NCBI RefSeq assembly: GCF_910592395.1
Contig: NC_088322.1
Span: 15,869,431 to 15,929,430 of the forward strand
Length of the DNA stretch: 60,000 nt
From: Lineus longissimus
Taxonomy: Eukaryota; Nemertea; Pilidiophora; Heteronemertea; Lineidae
Direction: 5' to 3'
The first letter of the stretch is position 1. The number at the start of each line of letters is the position of its first letter. Position numbers and translations under genes: made by a program. Below the pieces are notes generated by a model. The model was not told the DNA's origin and ran no database searches. It worked only from the letters and a program-made list of their open reading frames with translations. Shown here in pieces: positions 1-12,399 of the stretch.

Positions 1-600
1 CCTCATAACTCCTCAAATGTTGATCCCATGAAAAGACTTGCATGTTCCTTGTCTGAAGAATGATGACATTGAGGCATCATTTACATTTCAGACAGGTTAT
101 TGATAACTTGTGTGGACAAGATAGTGATTTCAAGCTGTCATTTTCAGAGCCAAATGTGCGTCATTTACTTCTTTTGATTCTGATCAGTTCTACAGTTCCA
201 CGTCATCTGCTAATCCTCCTTGCGAGGGTGATGTTAATAATTGGGTCAAATCGCTCTGTCAACGTTTCCAACCCAGCTTAAACATCTGATGAATTGGCGC
301 ATTAACAACGGTCATTAGCCGCTAAGTTGAAAAGGGTCGATCACCGCTTGATTCATGGTGTTGAGCTGCAGATAATCTACGACCAATAATATCAAATGAC
401 CCGTGATAAAAGCACTTTTTTGTCTAAGCGTTGTCGTCACGATATGTGTGATGGATATTTTATTGTTGATGTGTTTAGGAAACAGTCGTGTGTATGTCGA
501 GATTTCCGCTGTTTAGTTCTATATTTATTCATTCACATAATGAGTTGTGTTGCAGGAGAAGCTTAAAAGCAGTTTGAGGTCAGCAAATTGCAGCAACTGG
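1..600. other. Unique sequence, no supported gene
   Basis: I see no repeat, RNA gene or convincing exon here. One open frame on the plus strand near the left edge lacks splice signals and recognisable motifs. Confidence 0.4.
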
Positions 601-806
601 TAGTGTTCCCCCAACGAACTGTTTCCTCAAGCCAGTTGGCGTAGGTCAGCTAATAATGATGAATAAACCGCATACAACACCTACCAGGGTAAGTTATTAT
701 TGGCCAAAACATATTCATTTTCCCAAAAGAAAACGAAAGGTTGCGTAGTGTTTCCCAAGTGACAGCTTCCTGACTAGTTGGCGTAGGTCACTAAATAATG
801 ATGAAT
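601..806. repeat. Diverged tandem duplication, spacing 145 bp
   Basis: Bases 601-666 and 746-806 share an ordered series of words: TAGTGTT, then TTCCT, then AGTTGGCGTAGGTCA, then TAATGATGAAT. The copies differ by many substitutions and small gaps, so the duplication is old. No reading frame is kept through both copies. Confidence 0.6.
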
Positions 807-1686
807 GGACACCAAACAAACAACTCCATTCTGTCACGGTGAGCTATATTAAGCAACCTGCGAAAGAGGCTGTCATGCTTTCAGACAAACCGTGGTATTA
901 GTGTCAGTATGTTGATGAATGAACGACGTATTTCGCGATGAAATAGCTTCAGTTAGGAAACGTCACAAGATTCCGGCACATTAAGAGAGTCATCAACAAG
1001 TGGGGAGAAAATAGTAATTATTTCCAAAAAAAATACACTTTCTCCAATTAGGCAGACCAGGTTTTTTGACAGATGATGACAAAATATGTGAACAATTTGA
1101 GCTGCGGTCTATGTTTTCCGTCCACCTAATCAGTAGCAAGTGATACGACCTTCCAAAAGTGCAACCATCAGCTATCCTGATGGACTGCACCCAGTCTAGC
1201 CCAAATATCCTCAATAGAGAAACCCACTGTACTGTCATAATCACTTCCCCTTAAATGAGCAAAGCGGATGCCCCAGAGCTCCCGTGCTCATCTCTTGGTC
1301 AATAAAACCATTGTCCACTGAGATCAATGTCCGTGCAGTGCAATCTACCAGAAAAGGTATATCGGTCACAGATACTCAAGCTATATGCCTGTCTAGCCTG
1401 GTTATACAGCTGTTATACGCTGCTCTAGATTGATAGGCTGCCCAAAGGACTCTTATACTTAAGATCCTACTTGCCAACACAATGCCAAGATTCTAGCAAA
1501 GGATAAAGCGAAAAGTTTAAAGTCAAAGATGGGGTTTAGTCTGATATCAAACTAAGGTAGAGGTTCAGGTTGTCATCCGGCTTCACGCTTTCACCTCGCT
1601 CTATCCTCAAACCTTTTAGTAAAACACAGATGAGCTGCTCATTCAGTACCACAAGCTGAGTATGTCTGACCGGTTCCCATTTGCAG

Positions 1687-1935
1687 AACTTGATTGAGGA
1701 AGTCGAATTATACAAACAGACCTGCCTGGAGTCTTACGACAGCTGTGGTGATGGAACCAAGGATTTGTTCGCTGCTAGTCGAGTGTTCGAGCCACAAGTC
1801 CAAAGCAGCACCACAAGCACAGATGACAATTACTTCTTCTCACTCATCAGCCGCAGCCGCACACCAGCAGTCAAATTCAATATAGCAGCTCATTCATCAG
1901 AAAGCACAAGTGCATGCCAATGGTACTTATCGTGA
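1687..1935 (+). CDS. Exon-like open frame, hypothetical protein fragment
   Basis: The frame opens directly after a good 3' splice site (pyrimidine-rich stretch ending CCCATTTGCAG) and runs 83 codons to TGA. It is rich in acidic residues and Ser/Thr, with the order EEVELYKQTCLESYD near the start, then a Ser/Thr linker, then a hydrophobic stretch, and ends CQWYLS. Codons look RNY-like. No domain is recognised. It has no own ATG, so if real it is an internal or terminal exon of a plus-strand gene whose other exons I could not locate. It could also be chance. Confidence 0.3.
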   Translation, partial: NLIEEVELYKQTCLESYDSCGDGTKDLFAASRVFEPQVQSSTTSTDDNYFFSLISRSRTPAVKFNIAAHSSESTSACQWYLS

Positions 1936-2637
1936 CCAGCTTATGAAAAGAAATCACTCATCACGTGGGATCATATCTTCTGTCCACCAACCACAACAAG
2001 CTATTGACAAACGTCCACGCTACGACATATTCGTCAGAAGGTACAATCGATAGTCCCACGATATCTATAGTTGCTGACACCTCAAGTGTTTCTTTGAAAT
2101 ACCTAAGTCTCGGCAGACTCTGTAACCACTTACTAGTCACAAAGCAAACAGAATGTCACAAATGACCCACGGAAATAAGTTTTTCTTCGAATACAACTCT
2201 CACTGTCAGTGTTACTCACAATCCATCAATGGGTGTGAGTCCCAAGGTATTCCTGGCGTCTGATTATATATTCTTTCGTCTGATGTCGTAGGCTTGAATC
2301 TGGTTACAACATTGTCCTTCACAGACCGATCTCAGGTGATGGACTGTACCAGAGCCCCTCACCATTCAGGGACAGGGATAGAGAGACAAAACGAAATGCC
2401 CCAATGGCCTCTGATTCAAAACAATGGCTACGAAGATAACTTACACACTCCCAACTGCCCCGATACCCGAACCTTTTCTTGTACCAACTGATTACTCAAA
2501 AAACTAAACCTTTTAACTAATCATCTCCATTCCTCGTCTTGGATGTCTGCCAAGATGAATATTTCATGGCATTCCATCACAGGGACAAACGGAGTTGATA
2601 TCTGGTTTATACACAATTAGCGTCCTTTACTTCAAAT

Positions 2638-3275
2638 GGCCCACTGATGGATGACCAACAGTACATGACTCAGAATACAAACCGGATAGAGATCTAACCT
2701 GTATACATGTAGCAGTATATCATACCCCCATATTCTGAGGCAGATGTCATTCTCAAGAGGAGAAACTGTGCTAATTGAGACGATTCAAACAATGCCAGTC
2801 CTGATGTTCTACCTATGACTGTTGGTTTTTATGAAAATAAGTTTTTTTTCACTGGTCTACAGACGGATCATGGCCATGCATGAATCTAAATGATAGTTAC
2901 CCAGCTTTATGATGGTCGTTAATTGATTATATCAGATTCTAACCATCGTTACGGTGTCAACGTTCAACCCATTAATACTTTTTTGATGTTGTTTTCACTG
3001 GCCTACAAATGGATGACGGGCAGTGCATGATTGGGAATACTAACTCGATAGCCACCAAACACTGTACCCTTGTGGCATATCAGCCCCTTGAATTTACAAG
3101 CAGACGCGAAGTTTTGGGAAAAGAAACTGCTAATTGATACGATTAAAAGGATCCCATCGTCCCCGATGTTCAACCCATGACGAATGGCTTGCATACAAAT
3201 GAGGGTTTCTTTTGCTTCTAATGGCCTACTGGTGCTTGAAGGACAGTGCATACTCCGACTACTGAACAGTTAGAT
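2638..3275. repeat. Old diverged tandem repeat, about four irregular units
   Basis: The block GGCCYACNGATGGATGA...CAGTGCATGA recurs near 2638, 2852, 3000 and 3222. A second block, AAACTGCTAATTGA followed by GATGTTCWACCYATGAC, recurs near 2764-2820 and 3124-3180 and weakly near 2923-2970. Unit spacing is irregular (about 214, 148 and 222 bp). Translation of either strand is broken by stops in the copies compared, so it reads as an eroded non-coding array. Confidence 0.5.
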
Positions 3276-5320
3276 GCCGTTAGATGCCAGTAATAGTTTG
3301 CCAAATGTCATCAACCGGAATAGCAGCGCCAAGTGACTACTACCTTATCAGAACCATCATGTCATCTTATGGCTTCTGATTAAAAGCTGTTTACCGACGA
3401 AGTTTTGCCGCTCTAACACGCTTTGCTGTCATTTGTAATTACTGAGCCAATATTGTTGAAATCAATCTGACACCTGCGAAAGCTGCATGGTTCCCACTTT
3501 CGCCCCAGTAGAGGTACATAAGCTTAGAGTTACACTCCATCACCATCAATCAGCTTGGTCTGAGACTGATACTGCCCGAACAATAACATTAAACAAAACA
3601 ACCATAATCCTGACTCGATCCAAGCTGCCATTATGGGTCTTCATCCAAATAGACCATGAATTTTAATATAAATGAGCCTGATAGTAGTATTAGCTAATTG
3701 CTAGTGATGCCGTAGCCTGGTCCCAAAGGTCCTCTGTAAATGGTTGTTGGTATATAAGCGGTGGGAGAGCTTTATTACAGATAAATTACCATGATTATTG
3801 TTGGAGGCAATCGGCTGTGTGCGCGTGTAGGGGAGTTAGTCACCCTGATCATTGTTGTCGGTGGTCACGGTGAGGGTGAGGTCTCATATGTTTACATGCT
3901 GTGTTAGTAGTGTTACTTTCCAACCAACATTGGACCTCTGAGCTTCGTTTGATTCAACATCATATCCATCCAAACTTCAATTCATCTGTGAATCATGCCG
4001 TTTGGAGTACGCGAAGCACCCCATTCTGCCAAGTCAATCCTTACTGCCAACAGGACATTAGGCTTAGAACCCCATCAGCTTCCAAATGTTCACTTCCATT
4101 TTGTCTCCATCCAACCTCCAAAAGGTCATGCTTCTTTCACCGGAAAAGCATGCCTTTCGGATTTTGTGATGCACCCTTGGACCCCTAATTGACATTATAT
4201 GACCTAAAAGACAAGAAAACTTCTCGTCTCGGTCTTTCGCCAAAGAAACTTTCCATCTCCAATATGATTGGACATCGCTTGATACATCGTACATGACCTG
4301 ACTGCATAACGAGGCTATTTCAATAAAGTGTCCCTAGGCATGTGTAAGACTGACCACGATGGGTCATTGGAGGCAGATGAATCGATCATTCCGATGGTTG
4401 GGGCAGAGACGATAAGCTGCCCGTCTCATTGCTGATACCAAGGGAGACATTTTGGGAAAAGTGAGCCAACTTTTATCTCGGGTTCTTGTTTAATTAGGTA
4501 TTGGAGAATACCAGACTTGAGTCACACTTTGGCAACAAGTCAGAGGAACGTATTTTATCCTACCTGACAGTTTGGAAAAAGAATTGGTGATCTACTCTAC
4601 TTACCTGAAATGATAAAGAAAGGGAAAATTATGAGCAAATTAAACGAAAGACCACCGGTGAAGACTTGTTGCCTCTTCTGCCCTCCGCTCCAGCTTACTG
4701 CGGCAAGAAACACATCATCATGTGTCTGGCACCAACACTATATCACGTCGATCATCATATCACCAGTTATGGTGAAGATAGAGTGACAAGATACAGAACG
4801 CACGGATCAGCAAAAGTGCATCACTCCGTTTTGTTACTAGGCGCGTCGGATTGTTTTTCCACAATGCTGAGGGATTATTGCAATTGCATGCTAATTGCAT
4901 CTTCGCTCCGCTGATCAATTCCTCAGTTGATCCAGAGGGATGCAAACTAGATGATTCAGACAATGCAATTATTTGGTGCGTTATCAGTACTGCCAATGAG
5001 CCGTGAGTGGCATGAAATGTTTGGTGAATATGAATAACATGCCAGTTTAGCTTCTTCAGCATCATCAGCAGTGTCTCCATTATGATGTGATGCCATCGTA
5101 AGGCAGGAAAGTGTCTCCTTGTCTCCCGTATTCTTCACATTCAGCTGCTGAACATTTTGCAGCAAAAACACTGATGCAGTCATCAGTGTTAACGCTGCCT
5201 CACTCGCCAAGGCACTTGAAGCCTTCGCCGTGTCAACTCCATGTGACAGCCTCAAGCTTCGTGCCGCTATCCCCCAGTACATTACCTAACATTTGGAGCA
5301 CTAGACAGTTAATGGGATAA

Positions 5321-5348
5321 CCCCCCCCCCCCAAAAAAAAAAAAAAAA
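5321..5348 (+). repeat. C12-A16 homopolymer junction
   Basis: Twelve C are followed directly by sixteen A. This may be a low-complexity tract or the A-rich tail of an old retroposed copy, but no source element is visible upstream. Length may be unreliable because of sequencing error. Confidence 0.8.
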
Positions 5349-5399
5349 CTCCAACCATTTGGGGTATCTACTCCACAGCTGCCGGCCGTAATCAACACA

Positions 5400-8300
5400 A
5401 CGCCAAGTTCCCCCATCAGTCTTCTTTATGCTTCCACAGTGACAAATACAGATGTCTCCACGGGGTTTGATGGCTTCATTTTTCACAATGACAATTTGCT
5501 TGCAGATAACTGCTCTAATTAGTTTTTAATGTCATTTAAATTACAGAATTTTTTATCAACCGAAATAGCTCATTCTGAACATGACACTTGAACAGTAGTC
5601 AAACTCACTTTCTCTTTTAGCATTTGTTTACTTTCTTTAGCTGCAACTTGAGGCAAACCGAGCAGTTTCCGAGTAAAATTGAAATCAAAATATTATGAGA
5701 GGTTAACCAAAACACGGAAGGATGAGTTCCATTGCTGTGCTTCATTGAACTGTCAAGGAAAGTCGTATTAGCGTTAGTTTGATATGGAATTCTGACAACT
5801 GTCAGATTTAAATTCACTTTAATCCTCAGGATTAAACTATCTCTGTCAATTTCAATTTACTGTCGACTTAAAGGAAAGGCGCGCGTTCAAATCCCAATAG
5901 CCTTGTCGCTAAGTGTCGAGATTCTGTTAGAGAGGTTGCCATGGAAACACGACAAACAGCAGGTTTGCCACTTGTGACTAGCTAACAATGATGTCAGGAT
6001 CAGGAGTGAGTTTGAGCTACATTGTATTTCAAGTGACTTGCTCTAAAAGCAATAACTTGATTTGGGGAGAAATTGTGATAGCGCAATTAATTTAATCATT
6101 TAGCTACTTTTTAGTATGCGCAGGAATGCGCTGGAGGTTTCGAGTTAAGCATTGAAGCAGGAGATGATACAGACGAAGTTGATTGTCTGTCATTATAGGT
6201 TACAATTAGGAACCAAGGCTGCCACATTTGTAAAGAATTAAAAATGTGTTTTTCGTTATTCAATATCACGTTGAGAAGAAAAATTATAAACTTTGTTTCA
6301 CTTGCGTGGAGAATTAATAATGTGTTCTTCAATTTTTCAAGCAACGGATACGAGTAGTATAAATGTTACCTTGGGCTATTTTTGACCCATTTACAGTTAC
6401 AAAATCATACTTTGTCATTTTTCTATGATAACCTTTGTTAAACTTTAACTGCCATCCCGTCGACTTAAGCAGGTGCAACCTACTTGATAATAATGATGAG
6501 ACTTCTATCCATAATATTGCCCAAAGCGCGTTCAGAGTACCGTGGCCACTAACAAACCTAATGTGTAATGGTCATGTCTGTGATCCAATTAGTACACTTC
6601 CCAAGAGTCCCAAGTCTCCAGTGATCATATTGCTCATAAACCTCGCAAGGGTTTCATGATCATACCGGATACACTACCTGTCACCTCGGATAGGATTGGC
6701 TGTCGTCAACTTTGCGACTCTGCGTAGGTCTCTTGTCGAAATAATGACTGAGTCTTACGATGGGCTACGTGACATTGTCGACATTATGATCCTGTCTTGT
6801 GGTGTTATGAGAATTGCAATAGTTTGCTCTGATTGGCTGATAGGGTTATTGCAATGGAGAGCTTGAGGAGATCTGATTGTCATGGTAAGCCGGAACAGGA
6901 TCACAAGGAGTGCCGACCTTGTGTTTCAGTTGTTTGTGAGATGAAGACAAATGTTGATTGCTGGACCGGATGTCCCATGAGATTCAGAAAAGTTTATGTC
7001 GACACGAAACCTAATCAAATAATCAACATGTCTTGGTCTTAGCAGGATGTACCCGTCAAAAGATGTAACTGAGCGGCCTGTAGAGGATGCAATATGAAAG
7101 TGACCAGCACAAATTTGGGACACCCTGTATAGCACTGATCGAGTCATTTCCCAAGTAAATCACAAAGTCGAATCAGTCAGCCTTTCAAAGGATGATAAGC
7201 AGAAACAGAGCTACAAGATACACTGTCTCTAGTATTCCCTTGTCAAAGGGTTACCATATGATATGAAACAGAATCAGAAGTTACATAGTCCATTCTCTAG
7301 TATACCCCTTCACAATGAATGAACAAAGTGCAACCCTCTGCACCAAGCTATCTGATTTGCCTTATTACATGTTGACGATGTTGTTCACCAGATTCATTTC
7401 TTGACCAGCAGTAAAGTGCTTTTGTTACAAGGGCGATTTTTGTACATTTCTGAAGGAACTTGAAGTACTCTGGTTGGCTTGTATGATATCCAGAGACAAC
7501 GTAATGTCCATTCAATTATAGATCATATGACCTGTTATGCCACCCTTGAGGCGAGTCCCAGATGATGCCAGTCTTCAGAAAGAGACATATCGCAACAAAC
7601 AATGGTTATCAAATGACCCCTCTTCCAACTCTAGACGGAAGTAAAAGTTGGGTGACAACTCCATATACAATACAATTGCAAACTCTGGCCATGGGGCCAT
7701 AGCAAGTCTTAGGACGCCGAAGATGGTTCAGCAACAGTCTCCAGGGAGACCGATATCCATGTCATTACAACCAATTACGATATCACTGCAGTATCACTCT
7801 CCCTATTGCTTGTATCATCAGAAACCTTAACCATCTACAACTGTAACGAATACCCTCTCTAAATGGCTAACACGGTTCCCTACTCCATCAGGCTTGTTGA
7901 TCACAATGGGTGCCATTAATGGCACAATGTGATATGGCAAACTGCATAAAGTAGGGAAATGATACAGCAATGGAGTATCAAAGCCACAGCTTCCACCAAT
8001 GTCTGCTCTGACATTCGGGCGTAAGAGGTCTCATCAGCTACTTAGTTCTTTAGTAAGATGTACGGTGATGTTGGTGATGCAGTCAATCAAGACATGCAGT
8101 CACGACATGAGGGCGGAATGAACATCTGTTCTCTGACCTCACTGAGGCTGGATAATCAGCTTCAAGCCAGAACGACTCTCCCTTTACCACAAGGCCCCTC
8201 CTTCCCTGTTTCTGTTAACATGCTGTAGGTCTTGGCAAACATTTCAACTTAGAGTTGTTTCTTACATGCAAGCTGACTCCTCTTCCTATATTTACCCACC

Positions 8301-10500
8301 TGTTCCATGGTTTATGTGAGATTTGAGTACCATTTACCTGTCATTTTGACATCGAGGCTCCAAGGCAATTGTGTTGATGCAAAAATGCAAAATGAAAAAC
8401 GAATTCTCCAATCGCTGCACTCGTCAATAGTGCCTTGGGGTGTTGGTAAGAAACAACACTCGTGATTGATAACACAAGGTTAAAAACGATCACCTGAGGC
8501 GTCCTTCAAGGCTGCCGACCACAGGCGCAAACAACTACGCAATCTTACATTGGATATTCTTCTTTCAATGAAGATCGATTCTTTCATCATCAATTACAAG
8601 TTTTATCTCAACTCGTGGGACGTTTGGCCTCGATGCAATAAATCATCACTATTTCATCGTGAACGTTTCTCAATTGGTTAGCGGGCGATAGATAGCAGGG
8701 AGAGAGTGTCATTGTACACAATACCTGATTAATTGGAAAGAGTTATTGGAGTTCAAATGGAAAGATTAGTTGCGAAGATGTCAGCTCCTTTCTTTTAATT
8801 GCTTGTTAGAAGAGATTAGTCGATGATAGGTAAAAAACAAAGCTGAGAATGATGCCTCTTGTCGGAACTAACTTCTGACTAAAAGAAAACAAATCTATAT
8901 TGTTGTGTAATATGCGTCACAATCTCACCCGACAACTGCAGCGCCAAAATAAGAAGATCTTGGTATTTTTCCCCGGGTTCTTTTCCTCTCGAATGCTGCG
9001 TTATTGTCATATCTTGCCAAAGTACACCGCAGATGGAAATCAGAAAAAAACTCGCCCCAAAACCCGGATGACGGTCGGTACATTGCTGGCAGCTTAATCA
9101 ATTCTTTTCTCGGTAAAGCAATGCACAGATTACACTTATCCCCGCGACAACTGTATCGCTGTTGACACGTTTTGTCAGGAGTATAACAGCAAGAAAAGAA
9201 TGTTATCTTCTCTTACTTAGGGTTTATTCTTTGTGGTATGTTTCTTTAAAAACGGGCGAATGCCATTTGGTGAGAAAGGGGAATTGGGGCACCAGATCCA
9301 GGGTGCTGCTACAGGATTATACCTGGAAGAAGGAAGGAACCTTTGTTTATTCTACTGCCAAACACTCAGTGCTTTGAACAGTGCATTGGTTTGCTTCTGT
9401 AAGTCAACAGACCCTCTGTGTATACTGCATGGATGATTTTTTCCTAAAGTTGTCCATCAATAAGAATCAGGATTTTTGTAACATTTGATGTCACTCAGTT
9501 GATTAGGTGTCCTGCCTCCTTTACTCGGAGATTCGGCAAGGGGACTTCTTTTTTCATGACTACGAAATCTTCAAAAGACGATTAGCAGAGGCACATCCTG
9601 TCTTTAAAATACACAGTTGCCAACAAATATTCACATGACCTTGATCCTTGACCTTTAGAAAAAGTTGCAGACGACAAAGATAACGACATCTTAATTTGAA
9701 CAGTGATAACAATAAACTTCTAAATGCCAGGATTTCAACCAAGGAAGTATTGCTTTCTCAATAACCTTTACAAAATGTAAACGGTCTCGCAAGGAAATGG
9801 CATTTAACAATGAGATACTGAGAACAATATTCAAAGTTTCCAAAGAACGCACACTGCCTTACTTTGCAACCTCGATGAAAGTTCAAACGGAATGACGTCT
9901 GTAACCAAAGAATACGAACAATATAGCTTCTACCTTTAATACTCTCAGAGACTCGTATCTGGCGGCCAGGTTCTGGCTTTAGTTTTTGACAACTAAGAAC
10001 TAAGCGCATGCAGCGTCAAGGGAATGAGATTTGTAAACACCATGAAAATGTCCCAGGGAGACAGAACAATAGATTGTTGGTCGCATCATTATGCGTTTGA
10101 TTTGCCACCGCCTGCTGATGATGAGTTGGGTGTCTACTGCAAGGAATCTGGCCGGAGGCGGAGAAGGAGCTGATTAAATGTAGGAAGATGGAAGAACTGG
10201 GGAAAACTCGAGGTCTAAATGGTTCAACAAAATGAGAGATTTCAGTTGGCACCGTTCTGCACCATCAGAGGTACTCCGTCCGTAACCTCTAACGGAGTCC
10301 CAGTCGGCGGAGTGGATCTAAAACTTCAGGGTGAAGATGGTGGGCACTGAATTGATAGTCTTCTGAGTTACAGTTACAGCCGTTCATCCAGGCTTACAAC
10401 CAGTTCAGTCAACCTTTCTGCCAAGCCATGATCGCTTCATCCGGGACGCCAGTCCCACTAGTCAACCTTTATGAGGATAACGACCGCTAAGTTTGTGGAT
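5400..10500. other. Long stretch without supported genes
   Basis: I read both strands and found only short frames without splice context, start context or motifs. The sequence is of ordinary complexity and no array is present. Confidence 0.35.
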
Positions 10501-10810
10501 GATCGAGCTGCGAGATTAACCCTCGTATCCTGGCCCCTGGATCTCGTCGAGGGCCCGGGATATGAGACATGACTTGGAAGATGACTTACGAGTAGCTGTT
10601 AGATATTACACAGACCTGGCTGGTTGCCAGGGAGTACAGGAGACAACGTTGGTACACAATTACACCTGATGTGACTTTCTTGGACGAGCCAGTCTGCCAC
10701 GGGACTGGATTAAAAGGCAACATCCCTTAGAAACAGTAGATGTTAGTAGCTCTTGACTTCATGTGATCTGCCTGGTAAAGAAGATGAAGACCCATGCTTT
10801 TGTGAAACAG

Positions 10811-10831
10811 CCCCTGGATATCGTCCAGGGG
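10811..10831. repeat. Short perfect hairpin
   Basis: CCCCTGGA and TCCAGGGG flank a 5-nt loop, an 8-bp stem. A related word (CCCCTGGATCTCGTCGAGGG) lies about 270 bp upstream near 10531. No function is assigned. Confidence 0.5.
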
Positions 10832-11690
10832 TCCGCGAATATCCGCTACCAGTCATCACCGTTGATTAAAACATTTATGATTATCAAACTAAAACAATAT
10901 CGGGAAATGGAAAGAAATGCTACGCTTAAGTCAAACTCAGATAATCGATTGCTAACTCCAGACATTCTTTAAGTCAGTCACCAGAGCAGGAAACAGGTGC
11001 GATTCAGGATCCAGACAAAGAGAATACTCAAAATTCTGGTCAAGTTTAAAGATTTTTACAAAGTCTCAGAACTTCGTTCTCATGTCAAATTTTTTTTCTG
11101 AAAGTGGTGCGCCTCTGCTGTGCTCTTGGATCCGCCTATGATAAAGCACACTCCTTTTTATCCTTGATCAACCACCTCAGAAACCCAATAACCAAATGTG
11201 TTATGCACACGGATCAGCTCCTTGCATCCTATACAATTTCTTTACAAGGTAAACCATCGGGTGTCAACGAGCACGATATCACTCTCAAAGTCCCGGATAC
11301 CAGCAGCAGTTGAGCAGTTTTTACCACACAAGCAACTAAGAGTGGAAACCATCACTAAACGGTAATAAGTGGTGTTGAAAAAATCCACCAAGAACTCACC
11401 GATCCTTTGAAGAGGGAAATTAATAACTGCACTAGCAGCGAATATAAATTTCTTCCTCTATTGACTGCTGTATTCTTGATTTGTATTTGCTTTGATAGTT
11501 TAGTTGAGGAAATTAGTGCCTTCCTGAGCTCAAGCAGGTTAAGGCTTTGAGAGCTTTCAATGGATTGTATAGCTGTGCATTGGCCTGTTGATTGGCAGTT
11601 TGGTATCTTGTTCAGGGCAGCTCCCTCAAAAAGTACAGAGAGGTACACTGGCCAGAGGACACCACCCTGACCACAAAGCTCTGCGGCTCT

Positions 11691-11718
11691 GGGGCTCTGG
11701 GGCTCTAGGGCCCTGGGG
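11691..11718 (+). other. G-quadruplex-forming motif
   Basis: Four G-runs (GGGG, GGGG, GGG, GGGG) are separated by loops CTCT, CTCTA and CCCT, which fits the canonical G3+N1-7 pattern on the plus strand. It arises from a small CTGGGGCT microrepeat. Confidence 0.6.
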
Positions 11719-12018
11719 CTCTGTGATGGAAGTCTTTGGGACAGCAGACTTCATTACCGAAAACGTGATGCATTGCTGCGACTTAATTTTGGAGCAACTG
11801 GTGGGGCAAATGGAAGCAGTGTCCTGATTGGACGACTCTGCCAAACTGCTCAGTCAGAGCCTAACAAGGACACAGCTGACACAAGTCACTGATGAGCTGT
11901 ACACTTGGCCATGATAGATGTTGGTGGGTTCGTCGGGGGTCAACTAAAAATCCCCATTAGATAAATCTCTCCGAACAACATATGTCTCACCATCACGCTC
12001 TTTTGATTGCTGTCGTGA

Positions 12019-12321
12019 TGGTTCCTGGAACTTGTTATTTTCGCCAATTACAACCTTGACAAGGGCACAGATGACATTTGTCGTTGTCAATGTTGCCGAC
12101 TTGGCCATGATAGACGTTGCTGGGATCGTGGTTGTCGCCACAACTTGTTGACGTGTCACCTCCACTATTGCCCAGCTGTCAATGAGTCACCTACACATGA
12201 TTCATCGCCTAATCTGATTGCCACGCATGTTAATCACGTCTCAGGTGGAGAAACTGCTCGTAACTTGGACAATCTGGTAGATTACTGGGATGATAAACAT
12301 GATCTCAGACATCAGCAATGA
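12019..12321 (+). CDS. Cys/His-rich open frame, hypothetical
   Basis: An open frame of 100 codons without ATG starts just after a TGA and ends at TGA 12319. Near residue 20-45 it holds a dense Cys/His cluster beginning CRCQCCRLGHDRRC and continuing WDRGC, HNLLTCHLHYC. This resembles a zinc-knuckle (C-x2-C..GH..C) but the spacings are one residue short of the CCHC consensus. The C-terminal third is acidic (NLDNLVDYWDDKHD). A diverged DNA copy of the GHDR-CW segment lies about 190 bp upstream (11902-11935). It could be a remnant of a gag-like or small zinc-finger gene, or chance. No splice sites were convincing. Confidence 0.22.
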   Translation, partial: WFLELVIFANYNLDKGTDDICRCQCCRLGHDRRCWDRGCRHNLLTCHLHYCPAVNESPTHDSSPNLIATHVNHVSGGETARNLDNLVDYWDDKHDLRHQQ

Positions 12322-12399
12322 CCGGTGGATGGTGTGTGAGCATGTGTCACCCATGTCATGCATGTACCACCCTATAAGAACCTTCCACGAGTAGGATAG

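Noticed and set aside
3990-4192. Two MPFG-x-x-x-AP strings (MPFGVREAP and MPFGFCDAP) resembling the reverse-transcriptase motif before the YxDD box
   Set aside because: They lie in different frames 150 bp apart, one directly after a stop codon, with no YxDD, RNase H or integrase motif nearby. Chance or a relic too decayed to support.
5881-5905. B-box-like GCGTTCAAATCCCA as a tRNA gene
   Set aside because: No A-box or cloverleaf upstream or downstream.
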